DNA of 64,000 nt from Phoronis australis (Eukaryota > Phoronida > Phoronidae), in NCBI GenBank assembly GCA_002633005.1, contig NMRA01000387.1, positions 1-64,000 on the forward strand. The letters are read 5' to 3'. Both the position numbers and the translations under genes were made by a program. Positions 45,728 through 58,375 of this stretch are shown piece by piece. Every line of letters begins with the position of its first letter. The stretch's first letter is position 1. The notes under the pieces were generated by a model, which made no database searches, was not told the origin of the DNA, and was given only the letters and a program-made list of their open reading frames with translations.

Positions 45728-47974
45728 TTAAAGTGCTTCTCTCACGCGTTGTTAACCCTTATTACATGGTTAGAGGATGTTATAAGGATCCAAGAAGTAC
45801 TTACCCCATAACTAATACAAGATCCGTACTCAAAAAAAGTTTAAATGAAAGCGCCACTCACGATTCCCACCCGAAGAACCACCGCCATTTTGAACTTGCC
45901 GTGAACCCGGAAGTACAATTCATTCAGGAACCCAGGCCGAGAAAACGCCGTCAGTGCGACTGGAGCAGTGCATGTACTGTTACCAGCCAGCAAATGGGGA
46001 TAAAATAATCGACAGCGAGCCTTAATNTTGTTAGTAGGCCTATACAGCTTTGCGCCAAGGCTACCCTTAGGCCTAACTGGTCGCTGGCCACAGCGCTCGC
46101 TCAAACGAGGTTTATTTAGAACTTGGGTACTTCTGGCGAACTGTGCAAAGTTGTTGGCTTTCAATAGAGATTTTCCCACTTTGTATGAGCGCACCAAGCC
46201 TAAAAGAATGGGAGGGGGGCTGGAATTTTTGGGAATGTCTATCTTTTATTATAAGATTCAGTGGGTATGTTCAGAGCTATGAATTGCAGACTCTAAATTT
46301 TGGTACTTCCTGTCTTCTAGTGGAATATTGTCTCATTTTCTACTTTTTTCGGAATTCGTGCTTCTGTGACTGAGGCAGACCTTTTTCCAGTTCTCCAAAA
46401 AGGGGCTCGCTCGAGCACATATGTATGACAAGTCCAATACAACATGTTATCATTTTTTATCCATTAACCCAAAATGATTCAAACTTTTAACATAATAAGT
46501 AACTTAAAATGCACAATACTTTACAGCATTTAGCATTACAGACACTATTCAACAGCAACAGTTTCCATGATATGAAAGTGGACATAAATGTAACTATTAC
46601 CATAGTGATGGAATAGTGTTTTCTTACACCAGAATTTGACAAGCATCATTTAAAAAAATATGAAGTTGCAAGGAACAAGAATTAGAGGCTTGAAGCTTCA
46701 CAATCCAATATAGCTTATTTCTCAAATTAAGATTATTCATATTGTTGACTTGAGAACCTGAATTAAGAAGCAATAAGTTACAAAACATGACTTGAAACCA
46801 ACTGAGACTTAAAATTTAGAAAAATATGAATCATTTTGTGACACCGAATCAAGTCTTGAACAGCAGTTGACGGTCAAACAAAAAACCATTTCAAAATTAT
46901 TTCACTATTTTTTAGCTTAGTGTAAGATCATATGAATGGGAAATTTACAGTAAAATAATTCGAATATATCTTATATTTATGCACAAAAAACACGAAAATT
47001 GAACAAAGTTTCTTTTTTGTAGCAACGTTTGTCAAAATGTATCAACGTTAAATCTTCACAAATTACAAAGTAACCGGTTGAACATGCCTTTCAGTTCAGC
47101 AAAAGTCGCCATGTTGTCGGTGCCGCCAGAAATGAGACGAAGTCCAACGGGAATTGTGAGCACATTTATTACTTAATGTGTAACAACTGCGAGGCTGAAA
47201 TTTGGTGAACACTGTTAAATCGTGCAGAATAGTAAGTAAAGATATGTCTAATTAAGTTTCACCGTAATTTGTAGCGAAAACAATTTACACAAAGTTTTAA
47301 ACTCGTAACTTATCCCGCTGTCCTCCAATATGGCCGACCGATCCAAACAAAGTGACCCAAATTTCGACACCGACAAAACGTGCAATAACTTTACACTGCT
47401 TGCCCCGATTTTGATACTGTTTCGATTTTTACTGAGTAGAATGTACTACCTTTCCGATGATAGCAAAGTACTTTTTCAAAACGAGAAAAAAAATAAAACC
47501 GAAAAAAAATTGGTTCGACACATATTGGTTCCTCGGTTCGACCGGCCTACGTAAGGAACTAAACACCAATGCTATTTTAACATACTAAGTACGCGTAACA
47601 TTCCAAAAAAAAATTCAACGACCACTAACTACAAACTATAAATACACTACATATGAAAACGAATCACGAGATATTACTAATAAAACAAAATAATGAAGAC
47701 TTTTCGAGCAAGCCATAGCACATTCAGTTACAAGGAAAAAATGGCGGCGTTCAGGACAAGTTCCTGAACTGATGAGCCGGAAATTTTGGTACGCAAATAA
47801 CCGATGACAGCCGGTAATTATACGCTCACAGAGAAGGGTCAAATACTGTTAAAAAATTGCTTTTGGTAAGAAAGGCGAAAATGATATAAAGAAAGGGTGT
47901 CGAAAATAAGATTTTATGTAGTAAGTATTTTCGGATACTGGAACCACATGGGCAGTTTGAGAGAAGGACTTTAA
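45728..47974 (+). mobile_element. TTAA DNA transposon family, best full-length copy (with N)
   Basis: The left end TTAAAGTGCTTCTCTCACG and the right end TTTGAGAGAAGGACTTTAA give inverted terminal repeats of about 16 bp, TTAA on both sides, 2247 bp. The N at 46027 hides part of the left third seen at 24560-24960. No transposase frame. Confidence 0.8.
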
Positions 47975-48730
47975 CCCATAGAATACATGCAACTCGAGCA
48001 TAGACAACTTATCTTGAAAAATGACATAAATGATTTCGAATTAGAGTAAAAACATCAAAGTCCGGGCACAGGGATCTGTTTCAAATCATGAAAGTGACTT
48101 AAGATTTACAATGGAAATTTGGTCCTTCGGTGTCGGTTGATAAGCGGAGTTATGTCTCGTGGGATATTACTTCATCTACGCCAGTCGAGTTACGTTTGGT
48201 ATTTACCCCATACCCTTCGAATTCCTAAGTTTCATTCATTTTTCGGCAGATTTTTAAAAGCTTCACCACGACTGTTCACGTGGCGGATTACAGCCCATAT
48301 GTATGTACCTACATGTACGCGTTAAGTTACAAATTTTCTCTATAGTAAAAGAAGCATTTTAAATGTAACGATTTATCACTTGAAAAGAGATAACAAAGAT
48401 GAAAACAACGGTAACTGTGCATTGAACTTGAAACATTTCCTAAAAACAGTTAAAAACAACAATATTTGATATTGTAGTTACCGAGGAATCGGCGCCTGAG
48501 TTGCAGACGATATAATTTTTAGCAATTGAAAATTGAGACAAACGTGTCATATAATTTACAGTTTTGTACGTTGAGTGTTATTAATACTGCTGCAATTTCA
48601 TTGCTTTAAACTAACGCCGTCGAGTCTACATTGGTCTGCCTTTTGAACTTTCCATATAAGATGGCACTGTTGAAGTAGTTCGGGAAACAACATCACATGA
48701 CCGTATAGCGGGTTGCAACGCCGCCATATT
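47975..48730. repeat. Diverged copy of the gene A/B downstream block
   Basis: From about 48150 this matches 4700-5480 at lower identity. It holds half a foldback and lacks the 206 bp foldback insertion, so it is an empty site near 48610. Confidence 0.6.
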
Positions 48731-51700
48731 GGAAATGGGTCAGAATCTTTCATTGTGGTTATTGCGCTATGATTCAGTAAACAAGTACGTCGGCAAGCGT
48801 GCGGGCAAACCAGCCACGGGGAGGTTATACGTGTTGTACTTCAACTTGGAATCATGAGTGAACTTGGAATACATTTCTATTCCTAGTTCACGCAAGTGAT
48901 CTTGAGATTAAGCAAGCACTTGCGACATCTAACAATTTCGAATGGTGGACATGAATTCGCTTGTCGTGAGTTATTGTTTCTGTTTTAATTATTTTTATTG
49001 CCCATTATGTATGTTATTTTGGTCTTGGTAATTGTTTCCAAAGGCGGTTTGACTGGGATGGTTGGGTTTGTGACCGAGGGGCTGAAATGACTGGCAACCT
49101 GGTACCTTTGCAATGAAAAGGATTAAGATCATTAAGAGCTAGGATACAATGAATGTACCGTACCGAGAGGGGTTTTGCACTGAACAGTTTGTCATGCCCC
49201 GTTGTATCTGCCACCTCACCCCCGTGTATACGCCAGTGCTTGGAGCTCGCAATTTGGTCGTAATTGGTGGAAGTGTTTTAATTTACATCTCACTTATGTC
49301 ATCGCCAATCGTTGCCAGCATGGCCTAAGCAGGGATCTGTAATTCTTTCTTATCTGATTATAAGGAAGAAGTTCAGATAACGCTTGTTGAGTAAAAGTGT
49401 TATTTTTGGCAAATAAAGTGGAAATAGTCATTTCATTTTTAAACGTGTAAATGAATATTAGTTTTTCACTTGTATGTGTGATGTCATCAGGTCTAAATAT
49501 TGATGACAGTATGACAAAAGCTACAGAACACAACTCTCTGAAGTTCTGTTGACAGGTTTTGAATGTTCTCATAGAGATGATTAGACTTTTCTGGCCTACG
49601 ATATTTTTGCCTTTCCCTGCTCAGTACAGACCCACATAACAATACCCAATGTATGTAAAGACAGACAAAAGTGGCCCAGTGAAATAATACTGTCTATACC
49701 ACTTGCTTTGGCACAATGGCTTGCAAACCACTGCCCAGCATTCGCTGTTTGAAAAGCAACACCATGTTAGACTGAGTGAGGTAACATGTGCATGTGCGTC
49801 TTTTGCAGGTTGTCGACATCTCTAAATACAGTTGATAACATTTAACAACTGGACTGAAACATGGTGGCATACAGTAATGTTCATACAAATGTTTCCATGT
49901 GTGTGAGGAGCATACAGAGGTAATGACATATATAAGTTGTGTTAATATTAGTTTTTCGTTATGCAAGATAGATGATTTTCATTTTTTTATGCAGTCATTG
50001 TCCTTAAAGGTTGTCTTCTGTCAGGAACGTGTTTGTTCCACCAACGCTTTCATTTATAGGTTGTATTTAGTTGTACATAGTATAAGCGGGGCCCGCCCCC
50101 TCCCCCTTGGGTGCCGCCAGCAAAATGAAACAGAAACAGCGTGAAGCGCGAAGAAAAAGAGAGTTCACTAACTAGGACCGGTAGCGGATGGGGGACTCAG
50201 ATCCCACATTGAGGTGGAATCGTGTTCATGTTTTTTTAGTCCACCGATAAATTTTCTGAACAGAAGGTCCGCATCCTCAGCTCCCACAACTTCCGGGCCC
50301 CCTGTGCATATACAATCACGCTTTGCCCAATTTCCTGAGGCAACATGTTGGGCCGCCCCCCTTATGGTATCCTAGATCCGCCACTGTATAGTACATAAAA
50401 TACTTGAATGCGATGAGTTATCTTGTTTGAATCTGCTGACAAATAAATTATCATTGTCAAAATGTGGAAACAGAGAATAATAGATTTTCCAATTACTTGA
50501 TTTTCTTATAGATGAAACATTCAACTACTGACAATAAATCTGGATCCTTGTTCACTTTTCAAAACTCGTTGTAAATGTATTTGTCACAGGTATTATGCAC
50601 GTCAACATGAAAACAATTTTGTCTGTAATGCGTATTTTTGATTGATTATCGTGTTTGCATAAAAGGAATTGGTCTCACTGACAGCACATGTTAGTGAACA
50701 TCTTTATCGCTTACACAAAATCGGTGATAACCATTCGTGCTACTGTGCCCTGTCTGTAGGTCAACAGATTAGCCAAAGTTGGAGGACCCCATTTCATTGC
50801 TGTTACAGCATTTGAAGCTGCTTGCCAATGAATCACCTTAAATGCAGCATATGTCCCTCTCAGGTCTATGTAACCTAATCTGCCTGATAGATCAGTCTAT
50901 ATTTATTTTATTAAATGGCTACTGATGCTTCTTTAATGCTAAGTTTGATGTACTGACATTGTCTGCTTACTTTGTTGTCAGGGTTTATGATTTTTATGGT
51001 ATCTGATTGGTCACATTGCTAGTTGCGTGACATCCTGGTGGCGTAAATGAAAAGTGTTATTCCACAGGATGGTGAGTCAAAATTATCAAACTGTGTTCCA
51101 GAAAATCAGAGGACAGAAGTATCAGTTGTCATGTATTGAAACAACATGAGTAATCCAAAATTTAATGTCAGGACATAAGGTCATGTGGCACTTTACTGAC
51201 AAATATCTACAAACTTTGGAATTTAACTTTGTAAAACACTACTTTAATTCATGAAAGTAGAGAGTCTGTATTTTATGACTTTATATATCAATCTGCCATT
51301 AATTGGGTCCCTTGACCATATTTTTAATAAGATTCCGGAAAAAGGAATACATTCATAACAAAACAGTGGAGTCGATAACATGACCAATTTTCTTTTTATA
51401 TAAATGTTAAAGATAGAATCTGAAAAATGCCAATTCTGTTTTTAGTAACCCTTTTCGTTTTAATCAATGTTTGAGTTTTTCGTGAAATTACTGAAAGTCC
51501 CTGCTTTAGCTAGCCCTCTTTTAGCTATCAAACTTCGTTGTTAAATTACGATCATGTTTCAGAAAATTGTGCTGAAATCCCAGGGCGAAATCTCGTCGAC
51601 AGATGCGTAGCTGCTTCGCAATCGTCGACAGGGCAACTTGAATTCTTAAATAAGAATACAGTTCCGACTCAACAAATTACGTGAAATCCTCTATAAGTTT

Positions 51701-52120
51701 TCCAAATAGCGTCTCTAACATTTTAAAGTTCTTGTTGAATCTGGATTAACTGCAGATTAAATCCAAATCTGCGCTAGATCGTAGCCCGCAACGTGAGAGG
51801 AACACCCATGTTGTTGTCACGTGACGTTTGTTTTGAAGATCGTCTGCATGTGTGTGGGAGAGTAAGCGTGCGTGTGCTTGTCAGAGTAAACGCGATGTGA
51901 CGATCTAGGTGTGCATTGTAACCAATGAAATTGACTCGAGCAGTAAAGCAGAACGTGTTTTAGTATTAAGCATTTGCTGGCCTCTTCTGCTAAAAACGTT
52001 CGAGAATTGCTTCGATAAGAACGATATGTCACTCATTGAATCGCCGGGTGACTGAATATGTACACAGGATAGGCCATCTTTGGATGAATGACCTGGGTCA
52101 AGAAAATTGGTCATCTGGAT
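48731..52120. other. 3.4 kb without a recognised gene
   Basis: Only short, unsupported open frames. A GC-rich patch at 50085-50200 and one at 50285-50390. No exon of the PAN family seen. Confidence 0.4.
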
Positions 52121-52590
52121 CACCCTCGTCCTCAAGCCTCAAGATAGCGCTGATCGGTTTAGCCATTTTAGGCTTGATTAGCTGAAAGAAAATGTGTCAG
52201 AATTCTGACACATTTTTACCGAAATCGCCAGAATATCACGAGTAATATAAGGTTATGTCAACTTTGAAATTTTCTGCTGTATAATTTAAAACTGAAAACT
52301 TATGTTTTGTTGCAGCAATTCAGGTCTAAATTATTGCGAAAATGATGTGTTTTGATTCGAAAACACATTAATTTCTATGGTACAGATAGCATTGAAAATA
52401 AGCAGGCGAACAACCTTTATTTCAAACAATAAACAGAAAATGCCGCCTGCTTCATGAATACCAGCAACAATGCCTGTGAAAAAAAAATCTGTCTTTGTTT
52501 TAATAACGTCAAGGCCAATCATTGCGCACAACTATGAGCCTCAAGTGGTTAAACCGATCAGCGCCATCTTGAGGCTTGGGGACGAGGCTG
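52121..52590. mobile_element. 470 bp inverted-repeat element with 10 bp target duplication
   Basis: The perfect direct repeat TCATCTGGAT (52111-52120 and 52591-52600) borders terminal inverted repeats of about 46 bp with four mismatches, starting CACCCTCGTCC and CAGCCTCGTCC. Interior: a perfect 28 nt palindrome at 52189-52216 (half AAAATGTGTCAGAA). Long terminal repeats with a 9-11 bp duplication suggest a Mutator-like MITE. No coding. Confidence 0.8.
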
Positions 52591-52606
52591 TCATCTGGAT
52601 ATACAC

Positions 52607-52714
52607 AAAACGTACCGAGAATGGCGTACATGAAGTAATATCCCACGAGACATTATTACGCGGAATAAGGTAGAGTGTGATATTACTTCATGTACGCCAA
52701 TCGAGGTACGTTTT
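52607..52714. repeat. Foldback element, ACGTACC family, copy 4
   Basis: Arms AAAACGTACC and GGTACGTTTT with CATGAAGTAATATCCCAC paired inside. It starts seven bases after the MULE-like element's right duplication. Confidence 0.7.
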
Positions 52715-53861
52715 GTATTTATCCCATGCGCTTCGAATTCCTAAGTTTCTTACATTTTTTCGGCAGATTTTTTAAATAATTGACCCAGACTGTTCACATG
52801 GCGGATCACATCCTATATGTATGTACTTGCGCGTTAGGTTGCAAGTTTTCTCTTGTAAAAGAAACTGTTTTAAAAGTAACGATTTATTTCTTGAAAAGAG
52901 GTAACAAAGATGAAAACAACGGCAACTGTGCAGTGAACTTGTAACATCTCCTGGAAATAGTTAAAAAAACAACAATATTTGATATTGTAGTTTCCTAGGA
53001 ATCGGCGCCTGAGTTGCAGACGACATAGTATTCAGCAATTGAAAACTGAGACATAAGTGTCATATAATTAACAATTTTGTTCCAGATTTTACGTTTAGGG
53101 CCTGGTTGCTTGTCGAGTGTTAGTTACAATGCTGCAACTGTATTACTTTAAACTATATTCGGAAAGTTTGATGATCAAACCAGCTGAAGACGTCAAGTCG
53201 ACATTGACCTAAATTTTAAACTTTCTATGTCAGAGGTCACTGTTGAAGTAGTGCTGTATTTCCCTCGACAGATTAAACGCGTATGGCATAAATGCTATAA
53301 GAACACGTTAATTAGGCGCTAGAACGAGAGTTTCACGTGAGGTGTTGCGAGTTTATGATTACATGTTTACTTTAGCCGAAAACACCAAGAATAACACTCG
53401 TAATGCAAACAGGGTGGCCGTTAGTTTATGAAGGAAGATCGTACATAGAAACATTAAGAGTGATAACGATTCTTCACTCATTTCTGTGCATGAACTTGAT
53501 TGCTCTAATTGTTAAATGTAAAACAAGAAATTCAACACTGAAAAGTACGAACGGTTTGAGAAAAACAAAGAAATTCGTGTTCACAAAGAATAAATAATCT
53601 GGCATCAATGTTAACATAACTGGACTTTAGTATGTGTACCTTTCCTTTTGTTTTCATTTGCATGAGATTTGCTCTTATTTGATGATTGCCCTCGGGTACT
53701 TCAGTGTTGGCAGCAAAGAAAAGCACAGCAATTATCATAGTTCCGTTATTACGTTATGAAATCCGCTGTTACTCCATATTATTTACGGACAGTGTATAGC
53801 AAAATTGGTAATTTACCGATTGACATAGTCACGTGGTCGTATGTCTACTTCTCTGTTACAT
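52715..53861. repeat. Diverged copy of downstream block and of 28745-29308
   Basis: 52715-53280 matches 4747-5480 without the foldback insertion; 53300-53830 matches 28750-29300. No intact exon. Confidence 0.6.
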
Positions 53862-54002
53862 ATTGCGACTGTGTTCATTGGTGTGTTTTGTTCCAAAGGG
53901 AACAGATGTGGGGATGATTCCCATACCTACACACCTGAAGAAAGGAGGCTGTTCCGAAATTACGAACGTACCAGTATCAAGCTCGCTAACAAAAAAGACT
54001 AG
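53862..54002 (+). pseudogene. Dead exon 6 copy
   Basis: Aligns with the stray exon at 29309, but the acceptor AG has become AT (ctgttacat), a one-base frameshift follows the first codons, and the last Cys pair reads TPE instead of VCE. The remaining frame reads VFCSKGNRCGDDSHTYTPE and runs on to a stop at 54000-54002. Confidence 0.65.
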
Positions 54003-54834
54003 TCGTGTCTTTAACGAAGTTTGTGTAAACGAAGGGCTACTATGATACCTATGTGTCTAAATGAGAAGATAGAATCAATTCAATTATTCTTTGCGCGAGT
54101 GCATCTAAAATTCATTATATGAAATGAATTCGAGATAGGATATTGCAGTAATATTCCTATGTATCTAGGATAACCTATTTATCGCACATATACATGTATG
54201 AACGTATTTCCATCACGGAGATATATTGTAGCCATATGCTTTGGCTTCTTCTTCTTCTTCCAAAAATCAACAAACGATCGTGGTATCGATCCTTACTGTT
54301 GGCGCATTGTTAGTATAAAACTTAAGTGCACCTAACTGTGAAAAAAACGATGAAACGAAATGCTGGTTAGTGCCAAGATAAAAAGGTCTTAATGATTACT
54401 GTGTAAGATTGATGTTCAAGATGTGACTTGTGAATATTTCTATTGTTTCTGATGAGATGGCGAATTTTGAGAGTCTGTTCCAGAGTAGAATGGTAGACGG
54501 AAAGAGTATGCGTAGTATGTGGAGTGGGAGTTTCGTGATCTGGTGGTCTGTAGCAGTGGAAGGTATGAGTGAGGAATAGCAACCAGGTTATGTACGGTCT
54601 TGTACAGAAGGGATAGTTTGTTACATGTATGCCAAGCATGTATACGCGCTGGTTAAATTTTGTTTCATAATACATTGGTCAGAATTTTCAGTTTGTAAAA
54701 TATCGAACCATTCAATAATATTTAAAAGTTCGCCGGAAATTTAGAAACAATCCATCCGGGAATGTCATTAACTGAACAGTTGTGCTGCAGTGTCATTTTA
54801 GGTTCCATAAATTTCTTAGTTTTCTTGGTCTATT
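54003..54834. other. Intergenic; no gene seen
   Basis: No supported signal apart from a short CTT run near 54246. Confidence 0.4.
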
Positions 54835-55545
54835 TTCGTGTCGTTTAGATTTGTGCTTGTATTGTAAATGTAGTGATGTAAATTTGGATACAGCTATTCC
54901 ATGCTTTTTATTGCTCATTACCTGTTGCATAAACATTTTTGTTTTAGACCACAGTCCTTTCAGTGCGCGTGCATCACTTATGAGTCATTGTAAACATGAC
55001 AGTATGGAAATTTTACCCAATGTTCCCCAAACAATATTCGCCGTTAGGCTGCCAAATATTCTGTCTCATAGGAATACAGGTCAAAAATGTCGACATCAAT
55101 ATTCTAATTAATACGAGTACGAGGATGCTTTTATTGAAAACTGAGGACGCAATTCTTGATCGATGATATCCAGCCGACAGTGCTTAGAAGTTCGAAACAG
55201 AACCGCAGTTGAATCGTATTGCGAAGAACAGGCACTTTCGAACCAAGAGTGGTACAACATCAGCGCAAATATCGAGGACTTATTGATGCTCCAGGGTGGC
55301 GCACAATAGAGCTGTGTGATTTCTGCAGTGAAAATTGTGTTCGATTCGAACAAAAGATAAGAAATTAACTGAGAAGTGCGGCTGTGGAGCATACGAATGC
55401 TCAAAGAGAGTTAGCCATACAGAGTTTTAAAAAATCTAGTTGCATTTTCTCTGTAATGAGAGTCAACTGTTGCATTTCCAAACTTATGTTACCCAGAAGA
55501 AATTAAGTATACTGGAAGCCAAAAAAAATATTGTACGTAATAAAG
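54835..55545 (-). repeat. 750 bp repeat with Cys-rich exon-like frame, copy 2
   Basis: Reverse copy of 44690-45440. The exon-like frame is more damaged here (several stops). An acceptor-like tttttgttttag before ACCACAGTCCTTTCAG lies on the plus strand at 54930-54960, as at 45300 in reverse. Confidence 0.5.
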
Positions 55546-55609
55546 CCATTTTCTGGTATGCATAGCTCAGAATATTTCGCTAAAAAACAAAAAATGTGCA
55601 ATTCCTTTA

Positions 55610-55836
55610 AAAGTCTGCTAAACGAGCAAGCGTGACCCACGCTTTTAGCGCATTACATGGCAACTGTGGTAAAAAAACACCAAGAATCATAATGTCCAAT
55701 CTGTGTCATAGCAAGTTTGAGTTTGTAGTTGATTCTTGCCTTTAATTTGGAAGATTAACGCCAATGATGCATTAACAGGTGACAGAACGAGGATTGATTG
55801 GAATCTTCAAACCAGGGTTGAGTATCCTTTTAATGA
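55610..55836 (-). mobile_element. TTAA MITE, AAGGATAC family, truncated copy
   Basis: Reads inverted from TTAAAAGGATACTCAACCC at 55836 and aligns with 16171-16400. The other end is missing. Confidence 0.6.
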
Positions 55837-57043
55837 CTGATATGCCGGATGATCGGATTTATGGTTTCAGCCGTCTGGTCACGTAGGGTCATCTGACGTC
55901 CTGGCAGCATTACCTCATGACGGAAGTTTTCTTATTCGTCATGAATACCCGAGGAACACAAAAATATTTGTCCAGAATTTGGTGGTCTAATTGAGCAACG
56001 GAACACGTGCTTGAACTCGTGCTAACCCTTGACCTCTTGGCACGTGCTGCCAGACGAGCCAAGATGGGATACTGCCTTTGCATCCGATCATTGCAAAGCC
56101 ATCTGGAACAAAAACAAAAGCCTTGGATATCATTCAGCCCAAACCACAACGACAAGCATTCGTTTCACACGTGTAAAGTTGCTTTCGCATTAAAGTTAGT
56201 CCGGTCCAGTTTGCGGTAGGAACATGTTTTACATCAGCATGATAACCTATCGTACTAGATTGTTACCTTTCTAATTTGACCGCACTAACACTCTATCGCC
56301 CTAACATTGAAGCTTCATCGTACTAAACACGAGATTTTGTTCTAAATACTTATAAGGATATCCTTTTCACACGACAATAAATTTTCACTTTTATTTCTAT
56401 TTTCAATTGTTTAAGTTCAAAATTGTGCAGTGCGTTGACAAAAATACCAGTAACGCCAAGAGTGCACAAAATGGCCGGAAGAACTCTGCACTCGCGTGAG
56501 GTGGGGAGATAATTTAGGAAGGTCGAGCAAACTAGTCCGCACCAAACTAGAGCCTTTCCCATTGCGCTTACGTAATCGGACTAAGTTTGGTGAGCTCGCT
56601 GACACGTAATGTGCCAGTGATTATGAGTATTTTCATACATGTAGTTTTTTTCTTCAGTTTCATGAATAAAAATGACCGAGGATGTCCATCTTCTTACCAA
56701 TATTGTTCTGAACAGATTCACATTCTGGGTACAACTGAGTGCGCTACGTCTTGATTTGGAAATCCCATTGTCAGAAAATATCTTGATTATGAAATGAGTA
56801 GAGTTACTGCCAATGAAGTTTCCCAAAATTTGTGCATATGTCAAACTTGTTTACATGTACTTTTGACATCTACATGTATTTTTAGATGATGTTTACATGG
56901 TTTGTTCTGGGTTCAGTACTTTAAGGATTCCAGATCGTAACAGCCAATGATATGATTAGCTAAGATACGGGGCTGTTATTAGCCAATCTGCATTACTATA
57001 ATTTGGGCAAAAGTCTGGGAGATAGCCAGATGGAATTTATTAG
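55837..57043. other. Intergenic; no gene seen
   Basis: No supported signal. Confidence 0.4.
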
Positions 57044-57497
57044 TTAAAGGAGAATGAAACCCAAAAACAACCTATTTTGTTTCAATTTAGATCGAGTAGT
57101 TCTACTCTATAACGGCACGTTCGGTTGTGTTACCTGACACCTGACGGCAGACGGAAGTGTTGAAGTTATCCAATGACGTCATTGGTTTCACACGCAGTCT
57201 GTTCAGCAGTTCAAAACACGGGTTACTGGTGTCAGCTTATCGCTTGAATTCATAATTTAACACCAATAGATCATCAAACTTCGATGTAAAACAATAAAAG
57301 ATACACCAAATTCTTACAAAAACGTGTTGTTTTATTTCGCTTTTAGGGATTTATTGGTATTTGGATACACCGTAGCCTACAAAGTTCGGCAGGCCAATTG
57401 AACAAGGTCCATAGCAGGAGTTTGGGGTCTGTTTAGAGATAAATTCGAAGTATTCTTCCGTGAAATACAGACAGGAGAACCTAGATCTGTGTTGTTT
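57044..57497 (-). mobile_element. THAP-type TTAA element, right-end fragment
   Basis: TTAAAGGAGAATGAAACCC at 57044; the next ~450 bp is the reverse complement of 42733-43183. The THAP part is absent. Confidence 0.7.
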
Positions 57498-58375
57498 AGA
57501 CTGTCTTATGATTTTTGAGCACGAGAATGTTTACGGCAATGTGGGTAAAATTCAATACAGCAAGATTCGAGTGTCGCTGTGTAATCCAGGACGGCCCTGT
57601 CGAGTTCACTGGTTCGTGAGCGGCGTTCATGAGCGCAGCCATGCACATGACATAGCCTTACGATGTGTCTAGCGGAATCTTACAGAAGTGGACACAATAG
57701 AGATGAGTGGTTTCAGTCTGACAACCACAAACTTCTACTCGTTAGGAAGTCGAAAAGGAACGACACCATCGGAGTTGCTAAGTGGCTACGTGAGATTTTC
57801 CGAAAACGTCCCATGGCCTTCTGACCCTATTAGAAATCACAATATTGATAATTACCTCGAGTACCAAATGACACGTTGACGCCCAAGCTTTTCAAGACGT
57901 TCAATGTCTTCGTGGCTCCACGTTTTGGTTCGTCGTATGTTGCTACCACAACGATTGATCTGAAATGTAAATCGGCACACAACTTAATTTTATTACATCA
58001 TGTCGATCCGGTGGCGGGGTGGCTTGTTCTTTGTAATGGAGTGGGGGGCAGGTGAGTCAGTTCCAGAAAAACCGATACACTCGTTGGTTCAATAACCAGC
58101 AGTCTGTATAATCTGGCTCTCTATTGACTAATTGCTGATTATGTAACTGCAACTGAAATGTAACTTTAACTGTCTCTTAAAACTTAACTCTTACTCAACT
58201 TCAACTTATCAGCTCAACTGACTGTCTTGAATTCGTGCCTGGGTAATTATAGTCCCTTACAATGTTTTGGAACTTTTCATGAATTCAGGCACATTCTAGA
58301 ACTTTCCAGACTCAACCAAATCGTTCTACAAACACATACTTAGCTCGACTGCAGAATGTTTCAAACTATGGAGCA
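57498..58375. other. Intergenic; one weak exon candidate on the minus strand
   Basis: Minus 57963-57856 has an acceptor-like tttcag and a donor-like ag|gtaatt around a frame reading RRTKTWSHEDIERLEKLGRQ. No homologue recognised and no neighbouring exon confirmed. Confidence 0.25.

Noticed and set aside
50085-50200. GC-rich patch considered as a promoter or CpG island
   Set aside because: Only about 100 bp with no exon downstream that I can support.
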